Source: Leucobacter tardus
GTDB lineage: Bacteria; Actinomycetota; Actinomycetes; Actinomycetales; Microbacteriaceae
Direction: 5' to 3'
DNA length: 64,000 nt
Assembly (NCBI RefSeq): GCF_017583045.1
Contig: NZ_JAGFBF010000001.1
Location: 682,001 to 746,000, forward strand
The position numbers were made by a program, and so were the translations under genes. Below are positions 46,975 through 55,995 of the stretch, piece after piece. Below the pieces are notes generated by a model, which did no database searches, had not been told where the DNA came from, and saw only the letters and a list, made by a program, of their open reading frames with translations. Position 1 is the stretch's first letter. Each line of letters begins with the position of its first letter.

Positions 46975-48279
46975 TTACGCGAAGGCGTCGGTGACGGGGC
47001 GGAACTTCGAGACCGTCTCGGCGAGCTCGTGCTCCGGGTTCGAACCGTCGACGATGCCGCCTCCCGCGCTCGCCGTAACGGTTCGCTCGCCTGAGGACGG
47101 GGGATCCACCTGCGCGCAGCGCAGCGCGATGACCCACTCGCCGTCCCCTGCGGCGTCGATCCATCCCACGGCGCCAGCATAGCGGCCGCGGTCGAACGGC
47201 TCGAGTTCGGCGATCGCGGCGATCGCGGCCGCAGTGGGCGTGCCGGCGACGGCCGCGGTCGGGTGCAACGCGCCCACGATCTCGAGCGCTGAACTGTTCT
47301 CCGAGAGCGTGGCTCCGAGGTCGGTGGCGAGATGCCAGACGTTCGGCAGTCGCAGCGGGAACGGTTCCTCGCTCGTCTGCAGGGAGCGGACGTGCGGTGC
47401 GAGCGCGGTCACCACGCTCTGCACGGCGAACGCGTGCTCGTGCTGCTCTTTCGGGCTGGTGAGGAGCTCGTTGCGCGCGCGCAGGTCGGCCGGCTCGTCG
47501 TCGCGGTGTCGACGCCTGGTCCCCGCGAGGACGCGCGCGGAGACGGCGCCGTCGGTGGATCGGACGAGCGTCTCGGGGCTCGCACCGATCAGACCGTCGA
47601 CGGCGAAGGTCCAACAGTCGGTGTAGCTCACGGCGAGGCGGGTGATCGGGGTGCGCAGGTCCGCATCGCCCTCGATAGTGCCGGCGACCTGGCGCGCGAG
47701 CACGACCTTCTCGAGCGCACCCTCTGCGATGAGTGCTCCCGCACGATCGACACCGTCGAGGTACGCCGCGACGCCCGGAGCGCCCTCGGCGGCGCGGGTG
47801 CCGAGTGCGGTGCCGGTCCAGGGGCGCAGCGGGGTGGCTTCGGGCAGCTGCGGCATGGCGCCGGCGAGCTGTTCGATGGAGCTCTCCGCACCGTCCGCAT
47901 CGGTCACGCGGATCTCGGTGATCCACGCCGACCCGCGGTGTCGCGCGATCAACGTGCGCGGCACGACCAGGACGCTCGTGGTTCCGCTCTCCGCGGCGAA
48001 GGCGAAGGTGCCGAGCGCGACGAGCCCCGTTCCCGGCAGCCGCACGGGGTCGTCGATGGTCGTCAGCTCGGCGATCCGACGCCACTCGGCGGCCGCCTCC
48101 GCGTAGCGGTCGGGGCCAGTGAACGTCAGACGCAGTGTTTCTCCGATGCAGACGCACCCGCGATCGCCTCGCGTCCAGACGAGCGGATTCTCGGGGTCCG
48201 CGAGGGCGATGATGTCGGGAATGCGGTCCAGGGGACGGGTCACCGCAACGAGGCGGGGCACCTGGGGTTCGCTGGACAC
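46975..48279 (-). CDS. menF: Isochorismate synthase
   Basis: A 434-residue chorismate-binding enzyme. ALEKVVLARQVAGTIEG (near residue 185), IGASPETLVRSTDGAVSARVLAGT, LTSPKEQHEHAFAV and LHPTAAVAGTP mark the active site as in MenF and EntC, and YAGAVGWIDAAGDGEWVIALR is the C-terminal signature. It turns chorismate into isochorismate for MenD. The GTG start at 48279 follows TAGATT by 6 nt (leaderless). It is convergent with menD. Confidence 0.94.
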   Translation of the reverse strand: MSSEPQVPRLVAVTRPLDRIPDIIALADPENPLVWTRGDRGCVCIGETLRLTFTGPDRYAEAAAEWRRIAELTTIDDPVRLPGTGLVALGTFAFAAESGTTSVLVVPRTLIARHRGSAWITEIRVTDADGAESSIEQLAGAMPQLPEATPLRPWTGTALGTRAAEGAPGVAAYLDGVDRAGALIAEGALEKVVLARQVAGTIEGDADLRTPITRLAVSYTDCWTFAVDGLIGASPETLVRSTDGAVSARVLAGTRRRHRDDEPADLRARNELLTSPKEQHEHAFAVQSVVTALAPHVRSLQTSEEPFPLRLPNVWHLATDLGATLSENSSALEIVGALHPTAAVAGTPTAAAIAAIAELEPFDRGRYAGAVGWIDAAGDGEWVIALRCAQVDPPSSGERTVTASAGGGIVDGSNPEHELAETVSKFRPVTDAFA

Positions 48280-48285
48280 CCTGAC

Positions 48286-48291
48286 AATCTA
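48286..48291 (-). promoter_or_regulatory. -10 box of menF (leaderless)
   Basis: On the minus strand TAGATT ends 6 nt before the GTG at 48279 with no ribosome-binding site between. Confidence 0.5.
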
Positions 48292-48348
48292 CCCCTCCGC
48301 CTCGCTGCGAACGTGGGATCAGACCCGAGACCACTGAGGATAACGGGC

Positions 48349-48354
48349 TAGCAT
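48349..48354 (+). promoter_or_regulatory. -10 box of menG/ubiE (leaderless)
   Basis: TAGCAT lies 6 nt before GTG 48361 with no ribosome-binding site between. It is back to back with the menF promoter. Confidence 0.5.
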
Positions 48355-48360
48355 AGTGGG

Positions 48361-49125
48361 GTGACCCGCGCTGACACCTCCACCAAGCTCGCTTCCGACG
48401 TCGCGAACATGTTCGACGCCGTGTCGCCGCGATACGACCTCATCAACGATGTGCTGAGCGCAGGCAACTCCCGGCTCTGGCGCATCGCGACGACGCGGGC
48501 CGTCGATCCGCGCCCGGGCGCGCGCATTCTCGATGTCGCCGGTGGGACCGGGTCCTCGGCTGCGGCGCTCGCCCAGCACGGCGCATCCGTGACGGTGGCC
48601 GACTTCTCGCGCGGCATGCTCGATGAGGGGGAGCGACGTCACGCGGGGAACCCGCTGCTCGAGTTCGTGCAGGCCGACGCGACCGCGCTGCCGTTCGACG
48701 ACAACGCCTTCGACGCCGCCACGATCTCGTACGGACTGCGCAATGTGCAGGATCCGCGTCAGGCGCTGCGCGAGATGCGCCGCGTGGTGAAGCCGGGCGG
48801 TCGGATCGTCATCGCCGAGTTCTCGCGACCCGCGTCGGCGCTCGTCCGTGTTCCGTACACCTTCTACGGTCGGCACGTGCTGCCGCGCATCGCCGGGGCC
48901 ATCAATCACGATGCCGCCGAAGCCTACCGCTATCTCAACGAGTCGATCGAGACCTGGCCGGCGCAGAACGAACTGGCGCAGTGGGTGCGCGATGCGGGGT
49001 TCGAGCGTGTCGGCTACCGCAACCTCACGGGGGGCATCGTCGCCCTGCACCGCGGGTTCGTCCCCTTCACCGTGCCGACGGCCACCGTCGGACAGAACGA
49101 TTCGACTGTTGAGGACGACGCATGA
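48361..49125 (+). CDS. menG: Demethylmenaquinone methyltransferase
   Basis: A 254-residue UbiE/MenG-type class I SAM methyltransferase. ANMFDAVSPRYDLINDVLS (near residue 16) is the UbiE signature 1, ILDVAGGTGSSAAALAQHG binds SAM, and YRYLNESIETWPAQNELAQW is signature 2. It methylates demethylmenaquinone, the last step of the pathway. Its stop overlaps the polyprenyl synthase start by 4 nt, coupling quinone head and tail synthesis. Confidence 0.95.
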   Translation: MTRADTSTKLASDVANMFDAVSPRYDLINDVLSAGNSRLWRIATTRAVDPRPGARILDVAGGTGSSAAALAQHGASVTVADFSRGMLDEGERRHAGNPLLEFVQADATALPFDDNAFDAATISYGLRNVQDPRQALREMRRVVKPGGRIVIAEFSRPASALVRVPYTFYGRHVLPRIAGAINHDAAEAYRYLNESIETWPAQNELAQWVRDAGFERVGYRNLTGGIVALHRGFVPFTVPTATVGQNDSTVEDDA

Positions 49126-50180
49126 CTCACCCGATCGCCGAAGACACCGCGACGCAGGCGCTGCCCATGCGCCTCTTCCGTGGCGCGCAAGATCGCAGGC
49201 ACGCCAAGCGGCTACAGGATGAGCTCGCCGTGGTCGAGGCCGAGCTGCTCGAGCACCTCCGTTTCACCTCCGGTGTTGCGGATTCGCCGACCCGATACCT
49301 CATGGAGGCGGGGGGCAAGCGGATCAGGCCGATGCTCACCCTGCTCACGAGCGAGCTCGGTGAGGGGCCCAACCCCTTCGTGCGCCGTGCCGCTCAGGCG
49401 ATCGAGATCACCCACCTCGCCTCGCTCTACCACGATGACGTGATGGACGACGCCCGTCTGCGTCGTGGGGTTCCCGCCGCCCAGACGGTCTGGTCGAACT
49501 CCGTCGCGATCCTCGCGGGCGACCTGCTCTTCGCGCGGGCGTCGACCCTCGTCTCGGGCATGGGCGAGGAGGCGATCCTGCTGCAGGCGCAGACCTTCGA
49601 ACGGCTCTGCCTCGGTCAGCTGCACGAGACCATCGGCCCGCAGGACGGCGAGGATCCCGTGGATCACTACCTGCAGGTGCTGGCCGACAAGACCGGTGCG
49701 CTGATCTCGACGGCGGCGCGCATGGGCGTGATGTTCAGCGGCAGTCCGCGTGAGTTCGCGGACCCGGTCACCGAGTACGGCGAGCGCATCGGTGTGGCCT
49801 TCCAATTGATCGACGACGTCATCGACCTGTCTCCGGCGGCCGATCGCACGGGCAAACGTGCCGGCACGGATCTGCGCGCCGGCGTATCGACGCTGCCGCT
49901 GCTGCTGCTGCGCCGTCGCGCCGATGCCGGCGACGCGGACGCGCGACTGCTGCTCGAGCGCATCGATGCGGGTGTCGAGCGCATCGCGGCAGGCGAAGAC
50001 GGCAAGCTGCTCGACCGCGAGGTCGAGGCGCTCCGCGAGCACGAGGTGACGCGTGAGACCGAGGCCGCCGCGCATCGCTGGGCGACCGACGCCGTCAGCG
50101 CGCTCGCGCCGCTCCCCGCATCATCGGTCAAGCGCGCGCTCGAGCGCATGGCCGACTCCATCGTGAACCGCGAGGGCTGA
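49122..50180 (+). CDS. Long-chain polyprenyl diphosphate synthase
   Basis: A 352-residue trans-isoprenyl diphosphate synthase. YLMEAGGKRIRPMLTLL precedes the first aspartate-rich motif DDVMDDARLRRG (near residue 107), and LIDDVIDLSPAADRTGKRAG carries the second. The residues before the first DDxxD are small and lack the large aromatics that limit chain length, suggesting a long product for the menaquinone side chain. Chain length cannot be fixed from sequence. It is translationally coupled to menG. Confidence 0.93.
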   Translation: MTHPIAEDTATQALPMRLFRGAQDRRHAKRLQDELAVVEAELLEHLRFTSGVADSPTRYLMEAGGKRIRPMLTLLTSELGEGPNPFVRRAAQAIEITHLASLYHDDVMDDARLRRGVPAAQTVWSNSVAILAGDLLFARASTLVSGMGEEAILLQAQTFERLCLGQLHETIGPQDGEDPVDHYLQVLADKTGALISTAARMGVMFSGSPREFADPVTEYGERIGVAFQLIDDVIDLSPAADRTGKRAGTDLRAGVSTLPLLLLRRRADAGDADARLLLERIDAGVERIAAGEDGKLLDREVEALREHEVTRETEAAAHRWATDAVSALAPLPASSVKRALERMADSIVNREG

Positions 50181-50242
50181 TCGCGGTCGGAGTGACCGAC
50201 CGCCCCCTCGCACCGCCCACCCCGGAAGGAACGCACGCACCC

Positions 50243-51616
50243 ATGACCAACATGCGACTGGCGATCGTCGGAGCCGGCCCAGCCGGCATCTACGCCGCGG
50301 ACCTGCTGCTGAAGGCCGAACGCGACTTCGGCGTCGAAATCGATCTCTTCGAGCAGCTGCCCGCACCGTACGGACTCGTGCGCTATGGCGTGTCGCCCGA
50401 TCACCCCCGCATCAAGGGCATCATCACGGCGCTGCGCGATGTGCTGGACCGGGGCGACATCCGCTACTTCGGCAACGTGCGCTACGGCACCGACATCACG
50501 CTCGATGATCTGAAGCGCCACTACCACGCCGTGATCTTCTCGACGGGTGCGATTCGCGATGCCGATCTCAACATTCCCGGGATCGACGCCGAGGGTTCGT
50601 ACGGCGCAGCCGATTACGTCAGCTGGTTCGACGGCCACCCCGATGTGCCCCGCACCTGGCCGCTCGAGGCGGAGCAGGTCGGTGTGGTCGGCAACGGCAA
50701 CGTGGCGCTCGATGTCTCGCGCATGCTCATCAAGCACGCCGACGACCTGCTGCCCACGGAGATTCCCGAGAACGTGTACGAGGGGCTGAAGCAGAATCCC
50801 ATCCAAGAGCTGCACCTTTTCGGCAGGCGAGGGCCCGCCTACGTGAAGTTCACGCCGCTCGAGCTGCGCGAGCTCGGCGAGGTCAACGATGTCGACATGG
50901 TGATCGACGAGCGCGACTTCGACATCGACGACACCTACGCGGACGAGACGCTCGCGAAGAACAAGCAGATCATCGTCATGCAGCGCGTCATGAACAAGTG
51001 GCGCGACGAGCAGCGGGCGCGCGAGGAGTCCGGCGAGCACGCCTCGCGCCGACTGCACTTCCACTTCTGGTCGAAGCCGGTGGAGGTCGTGACGGAGGAG
51101 GGACGCGTTGTCGGTCTGAAGGTCGAGCGCACCGCGCCCGATGGGCAGGGCGGCGTCGTCGACACCGGCGAGTTCGAGGTCGTCCCGATGCAGGCGCTCT
51201 ATCGCGCGGTCGGCTACTTCGGATCGCCGCTCGACGAGATCCCCTTCGACGAGCGCCGAGGCGTGATCCCGAACGAGCAGGGTCGCGTCATCGACGCGTC
51301 GGGCGAGCGGCTGCACGGAGTGTACGCGACGGGGTGGATCAAGCGCGGTCCCGTCGGCCTCATCGGTCACACGAAGTCCGACGCCATGGAGACGCTCGAA
51401 TGCCTGCTCGCGGACCGTGAGCACTGGTGGACGCCGGAGGAACCCGATTCGGATGCGATCCCCGAGCTGCTGTCGTCTCGCGACGTGCCGTTCACGACGA
51501 TCGACGGGTGGCGCAGGCTCGATGAGCACGAGCTGTCGCTCGGCGAGCAGGCAGGTCGCACCCGCGTGAAGGTCGTCCCGCGCGACGAGATGACGCGCAT
51601 CTCTCGCGAGTCCTGA
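50243..51616 (+). CDS. fprA: Ferredoxin/flavodoxin-NADP+ reductase, FprA type
   Basis: A 457-residue adrenodoxin-reductase-like flavoenzyme. LAIVGAGPAGIYAADLLLKA binds FAD, FEQLPAPYGLVRYGVSPDHP is the family signature, GVVGNGNVALDVSRML binds NADPH, and YATGWIKRGPVGLIGHTKSD closes the FAD site. It exchanges electrons between NADPH and ferredoxins, which could feed P450s. A GTG at 50192 would add 17 residues. The ATG at 50243, preceded by GGAAGGA and giving the normal FprA N-terminus, is preferred. It lies 62 nt after the polyprenyl synthase. Confidence 0.93.
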   Translation: MTNMRLAIVGAGPAGIYAADLLLKAERDFGVEIDLFEQLPAPYGLVRYGVSPDHPRIKGIITALRDVLDRGDIRYFGNVRYGTDITLDDLKRHYHAVIFSTGAIRDADLNIPGIDAEGSYGAADYVSWFDGHPDVPRTWPLEAEQVGVVGNGNVALDVSRMLIKHADDLLPTEIPENVYEGLKQNPIQELHLFGRRGPAYVKFTPLELRELGEVNDVDMVIDERDFDIDDTYADETLAKNKQIIVMQRVMNKWRDEQRAREESGEHASRRLHFHFWSKPVEVVTEEGRVVGLKVERTAPDGQGGVVDTGEFEVVPMQALYRAVGYFGSPLDEIPFDERRGVIPNEQGRVIDASGERLHGVYATGWIKRGPVGLIGHTKSDAMETLECLLADREHWWTPEEPDSDAIPELLSSRDVPFTTIDGWRRLDEHELSLGEQAGRTRVKVVPRDEMTRISRES

Positions 51617-51626
51617 ACGCGACGCG

Positions 51627-51668
51627 GGAACGCCCCGGGCCCGACACCGACGGGCTCCGGGGCGTTCC
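51627..51668. terminator. Bidirectional terminator between fprA and the sirtuin gene
   Basis: GGAACGCCCCGG and CCGGGGCGTTCC pair perfectly over 12 bp. Inside the loop GCCCG and CGGGC extend the stem past a one-base bulge. It lies between convergent genes. Confidence 0.8.
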
Positions 51669-51679
51669 TGCGTTCGGGG

Positions 51680-52522
51680 CTAGGCGCGCACACCGAGCGC
51701 AGCGGCAAGGGCGACGAGGTGCTCGGTCGTACCGCCCTCGATGCGCAGATCGGCGCGCGCGTCGACCGCTGTGGGGCCGCGGTTGATCACGGCGATCGGG
51801 ATCCCGCGCTTCTCGGCGCGGTGCACGAGCCGGATCCCGGTGTTCACCGCGAGCGACGACCCGGCGATGATGAGGGCGTGAGCCGACTCGACGAGGGCTT
51901 CGGCCCGCGCGAAGACCGGCACGGGGACGAACTCGCCGAAGTACACGACGTCGGGTCTCAGAATGCCCGTGCACTGGGGGCACTGCGGCACCTGAACGGC
52001 GCTGACATCGCCGACCTCGGCGTCGCCGTCCGGGTTGACGGCGGCGTTCCGATGCTGCTCGACGAACCCGGGATTCAGCTTCTCGAACCAGCCGAGCACT
52101 TCGGTGCGGGACCAGCGGCGGTCGCAGCCGGTGCACCGGATGGTATCGCCGTTGCCGTGGAGCTCGACGAGCTCGCGCGCGCCGGCGCGCCCGTGCAGGC
52201 CGTCGACGTTCTGCGTGATGACTCCGTTCAGGCGACCGGCGCGCTCGAACGCGGCGACCGCGAGGTGGCCGGCGTTCGGATCGATGACGGGCGCGCGCCT
52301 GGCGTTCACTGCGGCACCGGCCCAGAAGCGCTGCCGGTAGCGGAGGTCGTCCATGAACTCGTGAATGCGCATCGGTGTGCGGGGTGGACTCCCGGCACCG
52401 CGATAGTCGGGAATGCCCGAGTCCGTGCTGATCCCGGCACCCGTCAGAATGACCGCGGGGCCGGGGGCGAAGAGTGCCGCGAGCGCAGTGATGTCGGTGT
52501 CCGTGAAACCTTCCGTCTGCAT
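51680..52522 (-). CDS. cobB: Sir2-family NAD-dependent protein deacylase
   Basis: A 280-residue sirtuin. ILTGAGISTDSGIPDYRG and ITQNVDGLH bind NAD, ELHGNG has the catalytic His, and CTGCDRRW with CPQC supplies the four zinc cysteines. GSSLAVNTGIRLVH is the Rossmann part. It removes acyl groups from lysines and may reactivate acyl-CoA synthetases such as the two in this window, which is general knowledge of the family rather than shown here. The sequence between the zinc pairs is longer than in short CobB proteins. Confidence 0.92.
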   Translation of the reverse strand: MQTEGFTDTDITALAALFAPGPAVILTGAGISTDSGIPDYRGAGSPPRTPMRIHEFMDDLRYRQRFWAGAAVNARRAPVIDPNAGHLAVAAFERAGRLNGVITQNVDGLHGRAGARELVELHGNGDTIRCTGCDRRWSRTEVLGWFEKLNPGFVEQHRNAAVNPDGDAEVGDVSAVQVPQCPQCTGILRPDVVYFGEFVPVPVFARAEALVESAHALIIAGSSLAVNTGIRLVHRAEKRGIPIAVINRGPTAVDARADLRIEGGTTEHLVALAAALGVRA

Positions 52523-52593
52523 GGTGCCTCCCGACCGCCACTCTAGCGGTCGCGACGGGGGAGCCGTCGGGCGATGCGTGCGAGCGTCGCCGG

Positions 52594-52599
52594 TAAGAT
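52594..52599 (+). promoter_or_regulatory. -10 box of pyrE, decides the start
   Basis: TAAGAT lies 7 nt before ATG 52607. Upstream ATGs at 52574 and 52598 in the same frame would precede or overlap this box and are therefore rejected. Confidence 0.55.
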
Positions 52600-52606
52600 G
52601 AGGCGC

Positions 52607-53161
52607 ATGACCGACGCGCGCAGCCAGCTCATCGACCTGATCACGTCCGAAGCCGTTTTTCACGGCGACTTCACGCTCACCAGCGGCAAGCGGGCGACCT
52701 ACTACATCGACCTGCGCAAGCTGAGCCTCGATCACCGAGCGGCCCCGCTCATCGGACAGGTCATGCTCGACCTCATCGATGACATCGACGGCGTCGTCGC
52801 CGTCGGCGGGTTGACCATGGGCGCCGACCCGATCGCCTCGGCGATCATGCATCAGGGTGCCGGGCGCGGCAAGACGTACGACTCGTTCGTCGTGCGCAAG
52901 GAGCCGAAGGATCACGGTCGCGGCCGCCAGGTCGAAGGCCCCGACCTCGAGGGCAAGCGGGTCGTCGTGGTCGAGGACACGTCGACGACCGGAGGGTCCC
53001 CGCTGCAGGCCATCGCGGCGCTCGAGAAGGTCGGTGCCGAGATCGCCGCGGTCGCCGTGGTGGTCGACCGGCAGGCGCCGGCGAAAGCGCGGATCGAGGC
53101 CGAGGGGTACGAGTACCGCTTCGCCATCGGGCTCGCCGACCTCGGCCTCGACCCCCAGTAG
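52607..53161 (+). CDS. pyrE: Orotate phosphoribosyltransferase
   Basis: A 184-residue type I phosphoribosyltransferase. FTLTSGKRATYYIDLRKLSL is the PyrE orotate-site signature, VGGLTMGADPIASAI and the PRPP loop VVVVEDTSTTGGS (near residue 124) follow. It makes OMP from orotate in pyrimidine synthesis. Other pyr genes are not in this window. The start is set by the leaderless -10 spacing. It is convergent with the ABC ATPase gene. Confidence 0.95.
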   Translation: MTDARSQLIDLITSEAVFHGDFTLTSGKRATYYIDLRKLSLDHRAAPLIGQVMLDLIDDIDGVVAVGGLTMGADPIASAIMHQGAGRGKTYDSFVVRKEPKDHGRGRQVEGPDLEGKRVVVVEDTSTTGGSPLQAIAALEKVGAEIAAVAVVVDRQAPAKARIEAEGYEYRFAIGLADLGLDPQ

Positions 53162-53165
53162 CGGA

Positions 53166-53194
53166 GTGTCCGCGCCCGGTGCGGGCGCGGACAC
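53166..53194. terminator. Bidirectional terminator between pyrE and the ABC ATPase
   Basis: GTGTCCGCGCCCG and CGGGCGCGGACAC form a perfect 13-bp stem with a 3-nt loop, between convergent genes. Confidence 0.8.
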
Positions 53195-53197
53195 GTC

Positions 53198-54001
53198 TCA
53201 CAGGACCTTCGAGAGGAACTGCCGCGTCCGCGGGTGGCTGGGATCGGTGAAGACGAGCTCCGGATCCCCCTCCTCGACGATCGTCCCCGAGTCCATGACG
53301 ACGACGCGGTCGGCGACCTCGCGCGTGAAGCCCATCTCGTGGCTCACGACGATCATGGTCATGCCGGCGAGCGCGAGGTCCTTCATGACCTGCAGCACTT
53401 CGCCCACCATCTCGGGGTCGAGCGCGCTCGTCGGCTCGTCGAAGAGCATGAGCGCCGGCCGCATGGCGAGAGCGCGGGCGATGGCGACGCGCTGCTGCTG
53501 GCCGCCCGAGAGAGCGCGCGGTCTCGAGTCCGCCTGATCGGCCAGACCGACGCGGTCGAGCAGCTCCCGGGCGTAGTCGATCGCGTCGGATCGCTTCTCC
53601 CCGCTCACCCGCACCGGTGCGTGCCAGATGTTCTCGAGCACGGTCATGTGCGGGAAGAGGTTGAAGTGCTGGAAGACGAAGCCGATGTCCGCGCGCTGTC
53701 GGGCGAGGTCCTTCGCCGACATGGGGCGCACGGAGCCGTCCTCGCGCACCCGCTCCCCGATCCGTTCTCCGTTGACGTGCACTTCGCCGCTGTCGATCGG
53801 CTCGAGTTGATTGAGGGTGCGGAGGAACGTCGTCTTCCCGGCGCCCGAGGGGCCGACGAGCACCACGACCTCGCCACGCGAGACCTCGAGTGAGACGTCG
53901 GTGAGGATGTGCCGGTCGCCGAACCACTTGTTCACCTCCACGGTGCGCACGATCGGGCCATCGGTCACGCCGATCGGCGTGGTGTACGGACTCTCGCTCA
54001 T
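53198..54001 (-). CDS. Polar amino acid ABC importer ATPase (GlnQ-like)
   Basis: A 267-residue ATPase with Walker [10 protein letters not shown] (near residue 50), signature [17 protein letters not shown], Walker [15 protein letters not shown] and the switch His in [20 protein letters not shown] is typical of GlnQ/HisP proteins. An insert [20 protein letters not shown] (near 80-100) is longer than in E. coli GlnQ. The ATG overlaps the permease stop by 4 nt. It is the third gene of the importer operon. Confidence 0.92.
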   Translation of the reverse strand: MSESPYTTPIGVTDGPIVRTVEVNKWFGDRHILTDVSLEVSRGEVVVLVGPSGAGKTTFLRTLNQLEPIDSGEVHVNGERIGERVREDGSVRPMSAKDLARQRADIGFVFQHFNLFPHMTVLENIWHAPVRVSGEKRSDAIDYARELLDRVGLADQADSRPRALSGGQQQRVAIARALAMRPALMLFDEPTSALDPEMVGEVLQVMKDLALAGMTMIVVSHEMGFTREVADRVVVMDSGTIVEEGDPELVFTDPSHPRTRQFLSKVL

Positions 54002-54810
54002 GCGGGGACCCCTTCCAATTTGTCTGCGAGGGGGTTCTTCGGCGCGGTGCGGTCGCGCTTCGCGCGGAACCCGAAGAGACGCTTCCAGATCGATTCGGCG
54101 CGCGGCAGGCCGGCTTTCGTGTTGAGGTGATTCTCGATCCCGGTCTGAATGATCGTCCAGATCGTGGTGAGCAGGAGGTAGTACAGGGCGACGACGATGT
54201 AGATCTCGAAGACCTTGAACGTCGCGGCGCTCATGCTCGTGCTCACCTGGAACATCTCCGAGACGCCGATGATCGACAGGATCGACGTGCTCTTCATGAG
54301 GCCGTTGAACGAGTTGCCGAGTGGGGGCACCATGACCCGGATCGCCTGCGGCACGATGATCCAGCGCATCGAGCTGAGCGGGGTCATACCGAGCGAGAGG
54401 GCCGCCTCGGTCTGCCCGCGCTCGATGGACTCGAGTCCGCCGCGCACGATCTCCGAGATGTAGGCACTCTCGTGCAGCATGAGCGCCACGATCGATGCCT
54501 GCACCGCGCCCTTCACCAGGATGCCGATCGTGATGTCCTCGAACCTGAAGACGTTCGCCGCGGCGAATCCGGTGTAGATGATCACGAGCTGCACGAGCAG
54601 CGGTGTTCCTCGGATGATCCAGATGTAGAGGCTCGCGAACATGCGCAGCACGATGAATCTGCTGCGTCCCATGAGGGCGATGATGAGCCCGAGCACGAGC
54701 GCGAGCGCCATCGAGACGATCGAGATCGCGATCGTCAGGCCCAGCCCGCTGAGAAACCTGGGGCTGGGGAGGAAGAGGCTCTCCCAGAAGTAGACCCAGT
54801 CGAATGTCAT
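53998..54810 (-). CDS. Polar amino acid ABC importer permease
   Basis: A 270-residue HisM/GlnP-type permease with about five helices. [20 protein letters not shown] near the start, [18 protein letters not shown], then [21 protein letters not shown] with [20 protein letters not shown] form the ATPase coupling region. The C-terminal 35 residues are basic and cytoplasmic. The start ATG 54810 follows GTGGAGAAC; a longer frame upstream is rejected. Confidence 0.92.
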   Translation of the reverse strand: MTFDWVYFWESLFLPSPRFLSGLGLTIAISIVSMALALVLGLIIALMGRSRFIVLRMFASLYIWIIRGTPLLVQLVIIYTGFAAANVFRFEDITIGILVKGAVQASIVALMLHESAYISEIVRGGLESIERGQTEAALSLGMTPLSSMRWIIVPQAIRVMVPPLGNSFNGLMKSTSILSIIGVSEMFQVSTSMSAATFKVFEIYIVVALYYLLLTTIWTIIQTGIENHLNTKAGLPRAESIWKRLFGFRAKRDRTAPKNPLADKLEGVPA

Positions 54811-54861
54811 ACGTTGTTCTCCACTTCGTACATCGGTGCAGACCACCGACGTTCCATCGTG

Positions 54862-55722
54862 TTACTGGGCGGTGATGTCCTGGGCTTCGAGGCCCCATTC
54901 GGCGAGGATGTCCGCGTAGGTGCCGTCGTCGACGATCTCGTCGAAGGCGCCCTGCATGGCCTCGTGCAGCTCGGTGTTGTCCTTCAGCGTGGCGGCTCCG
55001 ATGGTGACGTCGCCGAACGGTTCGCCGACGAGTTCGAAATCGCCGAGCTTCTCGTAGTACCCCGCGAGTTCGGCGGTGTCGATGAAGGCGTCGGCCTGAC
55101 CCGCGAGCACCTGCTGCAGCGAGGTGATGTCGTCGGCGAGCGTGAGTGAGATCGGCGCCTCCCCGTTCTCCTCGCACTCGGCGGACTTCTCCTCAGCCTT
55201 CAACGCGCCGGTCGCACCGGTGATGGCGATGACCTTCGTCCCGCACAGCGAGTCGTCGAATCCGGTGATGTCCTCGGGGTTGTCCCGCGTGACGAGCACG
55301 GCGGAGCCGGACTGGAGGTATGGCACGAAGTTCGCGACCTCTTCGCGCTCGGGCTTGATGTACAACGACGACATGATGACGTCGCACTGCTTCGCCTGCA
55401 GTGCCGGAACGAGGCCGGAGAACTTGTACTCCGAGAACTCGACCTCGAGCCCCAGGTTCTCCGCCAGCGCGTGCGCGATGTCGACCTCGGCGCCGATCGG
55501 CACCCCGTCGTCCTCGACGTAGATGTTGGGCGGGCTGCCGTAGCTCGCGCAGATCCGCAGGGCGCCGTCCGAGATGATGGTCGGCGACGAGACCGCGGCG
55601 TCCCCGGATGCAGCCGATTCGCTGGCGTCGCCACCCTGGGCGCAACCGCCCAGTGCGACGATGACTCCGCCGGCGAGCGCGAGGGCGGCAGAGGTTCGAA
55701 GATGACGGGTTGAACGTGTCAC
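54862..55722 (-). CDS. Polar amino acid ABC importer substrate-binding lipoprotein
   Basis: A 286-residue family 3 solute-binding protein. The signal ends in LGGC with Cys27 as the lipidation site. The mature part has [19 protein letters not shown], then [20 protein letters not shown] and [20 protein letters not shown], the amino acid binding fold. The GTG start follows GGAGAAA. It is the first gene of the importer operon and is divergent from gntR. Clustering with gamma-glutamyltransferase hints at glutamate or gamma-glutamyl compounds, as inference. Confidence 0.9.
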   Translation of the reverse strand: MTRSTRHLRTSAALALAGGVIVALGGCAQGGDASESAASGDAAVSSPTIISDGALRICASYGSPPNIYVEDDGVPIGAEVDIAHALAENLGLEVEFSEYKFSGLVPALQAKQCDVIMSSLYIKPEREEVANFVPYLQSGSAVLVTRDNPEDITGFDDSLCGTKVIAITGATGALKAEEKSAECEENGEAPISLTLADDITSLQQVLAGQADAFIDTAELAGYYEKLGDFELVGEPFGDVTIGAATLKDNTELHEAMQGAFDEIVDDGTYADILAEWGLEAQDITAQ

Positions 55723-55794
55723 GGTGTTTCTCCATTCGGGCGACGGTGCCAGCAGGCTCTTCTTCGGAAAGAACTCCGCTCAGACAGTGGCTAA

Positions 55795-55805
55795 TGGTCG
55801 GACCA
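55795..55805. promoter_or_regulatory. FadR-type operator in the ABC / gntR divergent spacer
   Basis: TGGTCGGACCA is a perfect palindrome with the TGGT-N3-ACCA core typical of FadR-subfamily GntR proteins. The 273-nt gap 55723-55995 also contains an ATCGCCGA / TCGGCGAT inverted repeat (55863-55893) in the gntR leader and otherwise nothing recognisable. Confidence 0.7.
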
Positions 55806-55995
55806 ACTGACTAAGCTGTATGGACACTACCCCGAGATGATGTGTATCGTCAATGCGGAAACATCGCCGAAACGATGCCGTCCTCTCGGCGATACTTCAC
55901 TGGAGGTCGCTTCCCGCGACGAGACCGCGTCGCGGCGGGAGCGGCCGGTCGGCGACGCGCTTGACCGATGGACGAGAGGGAACGAGGTCGATGAC

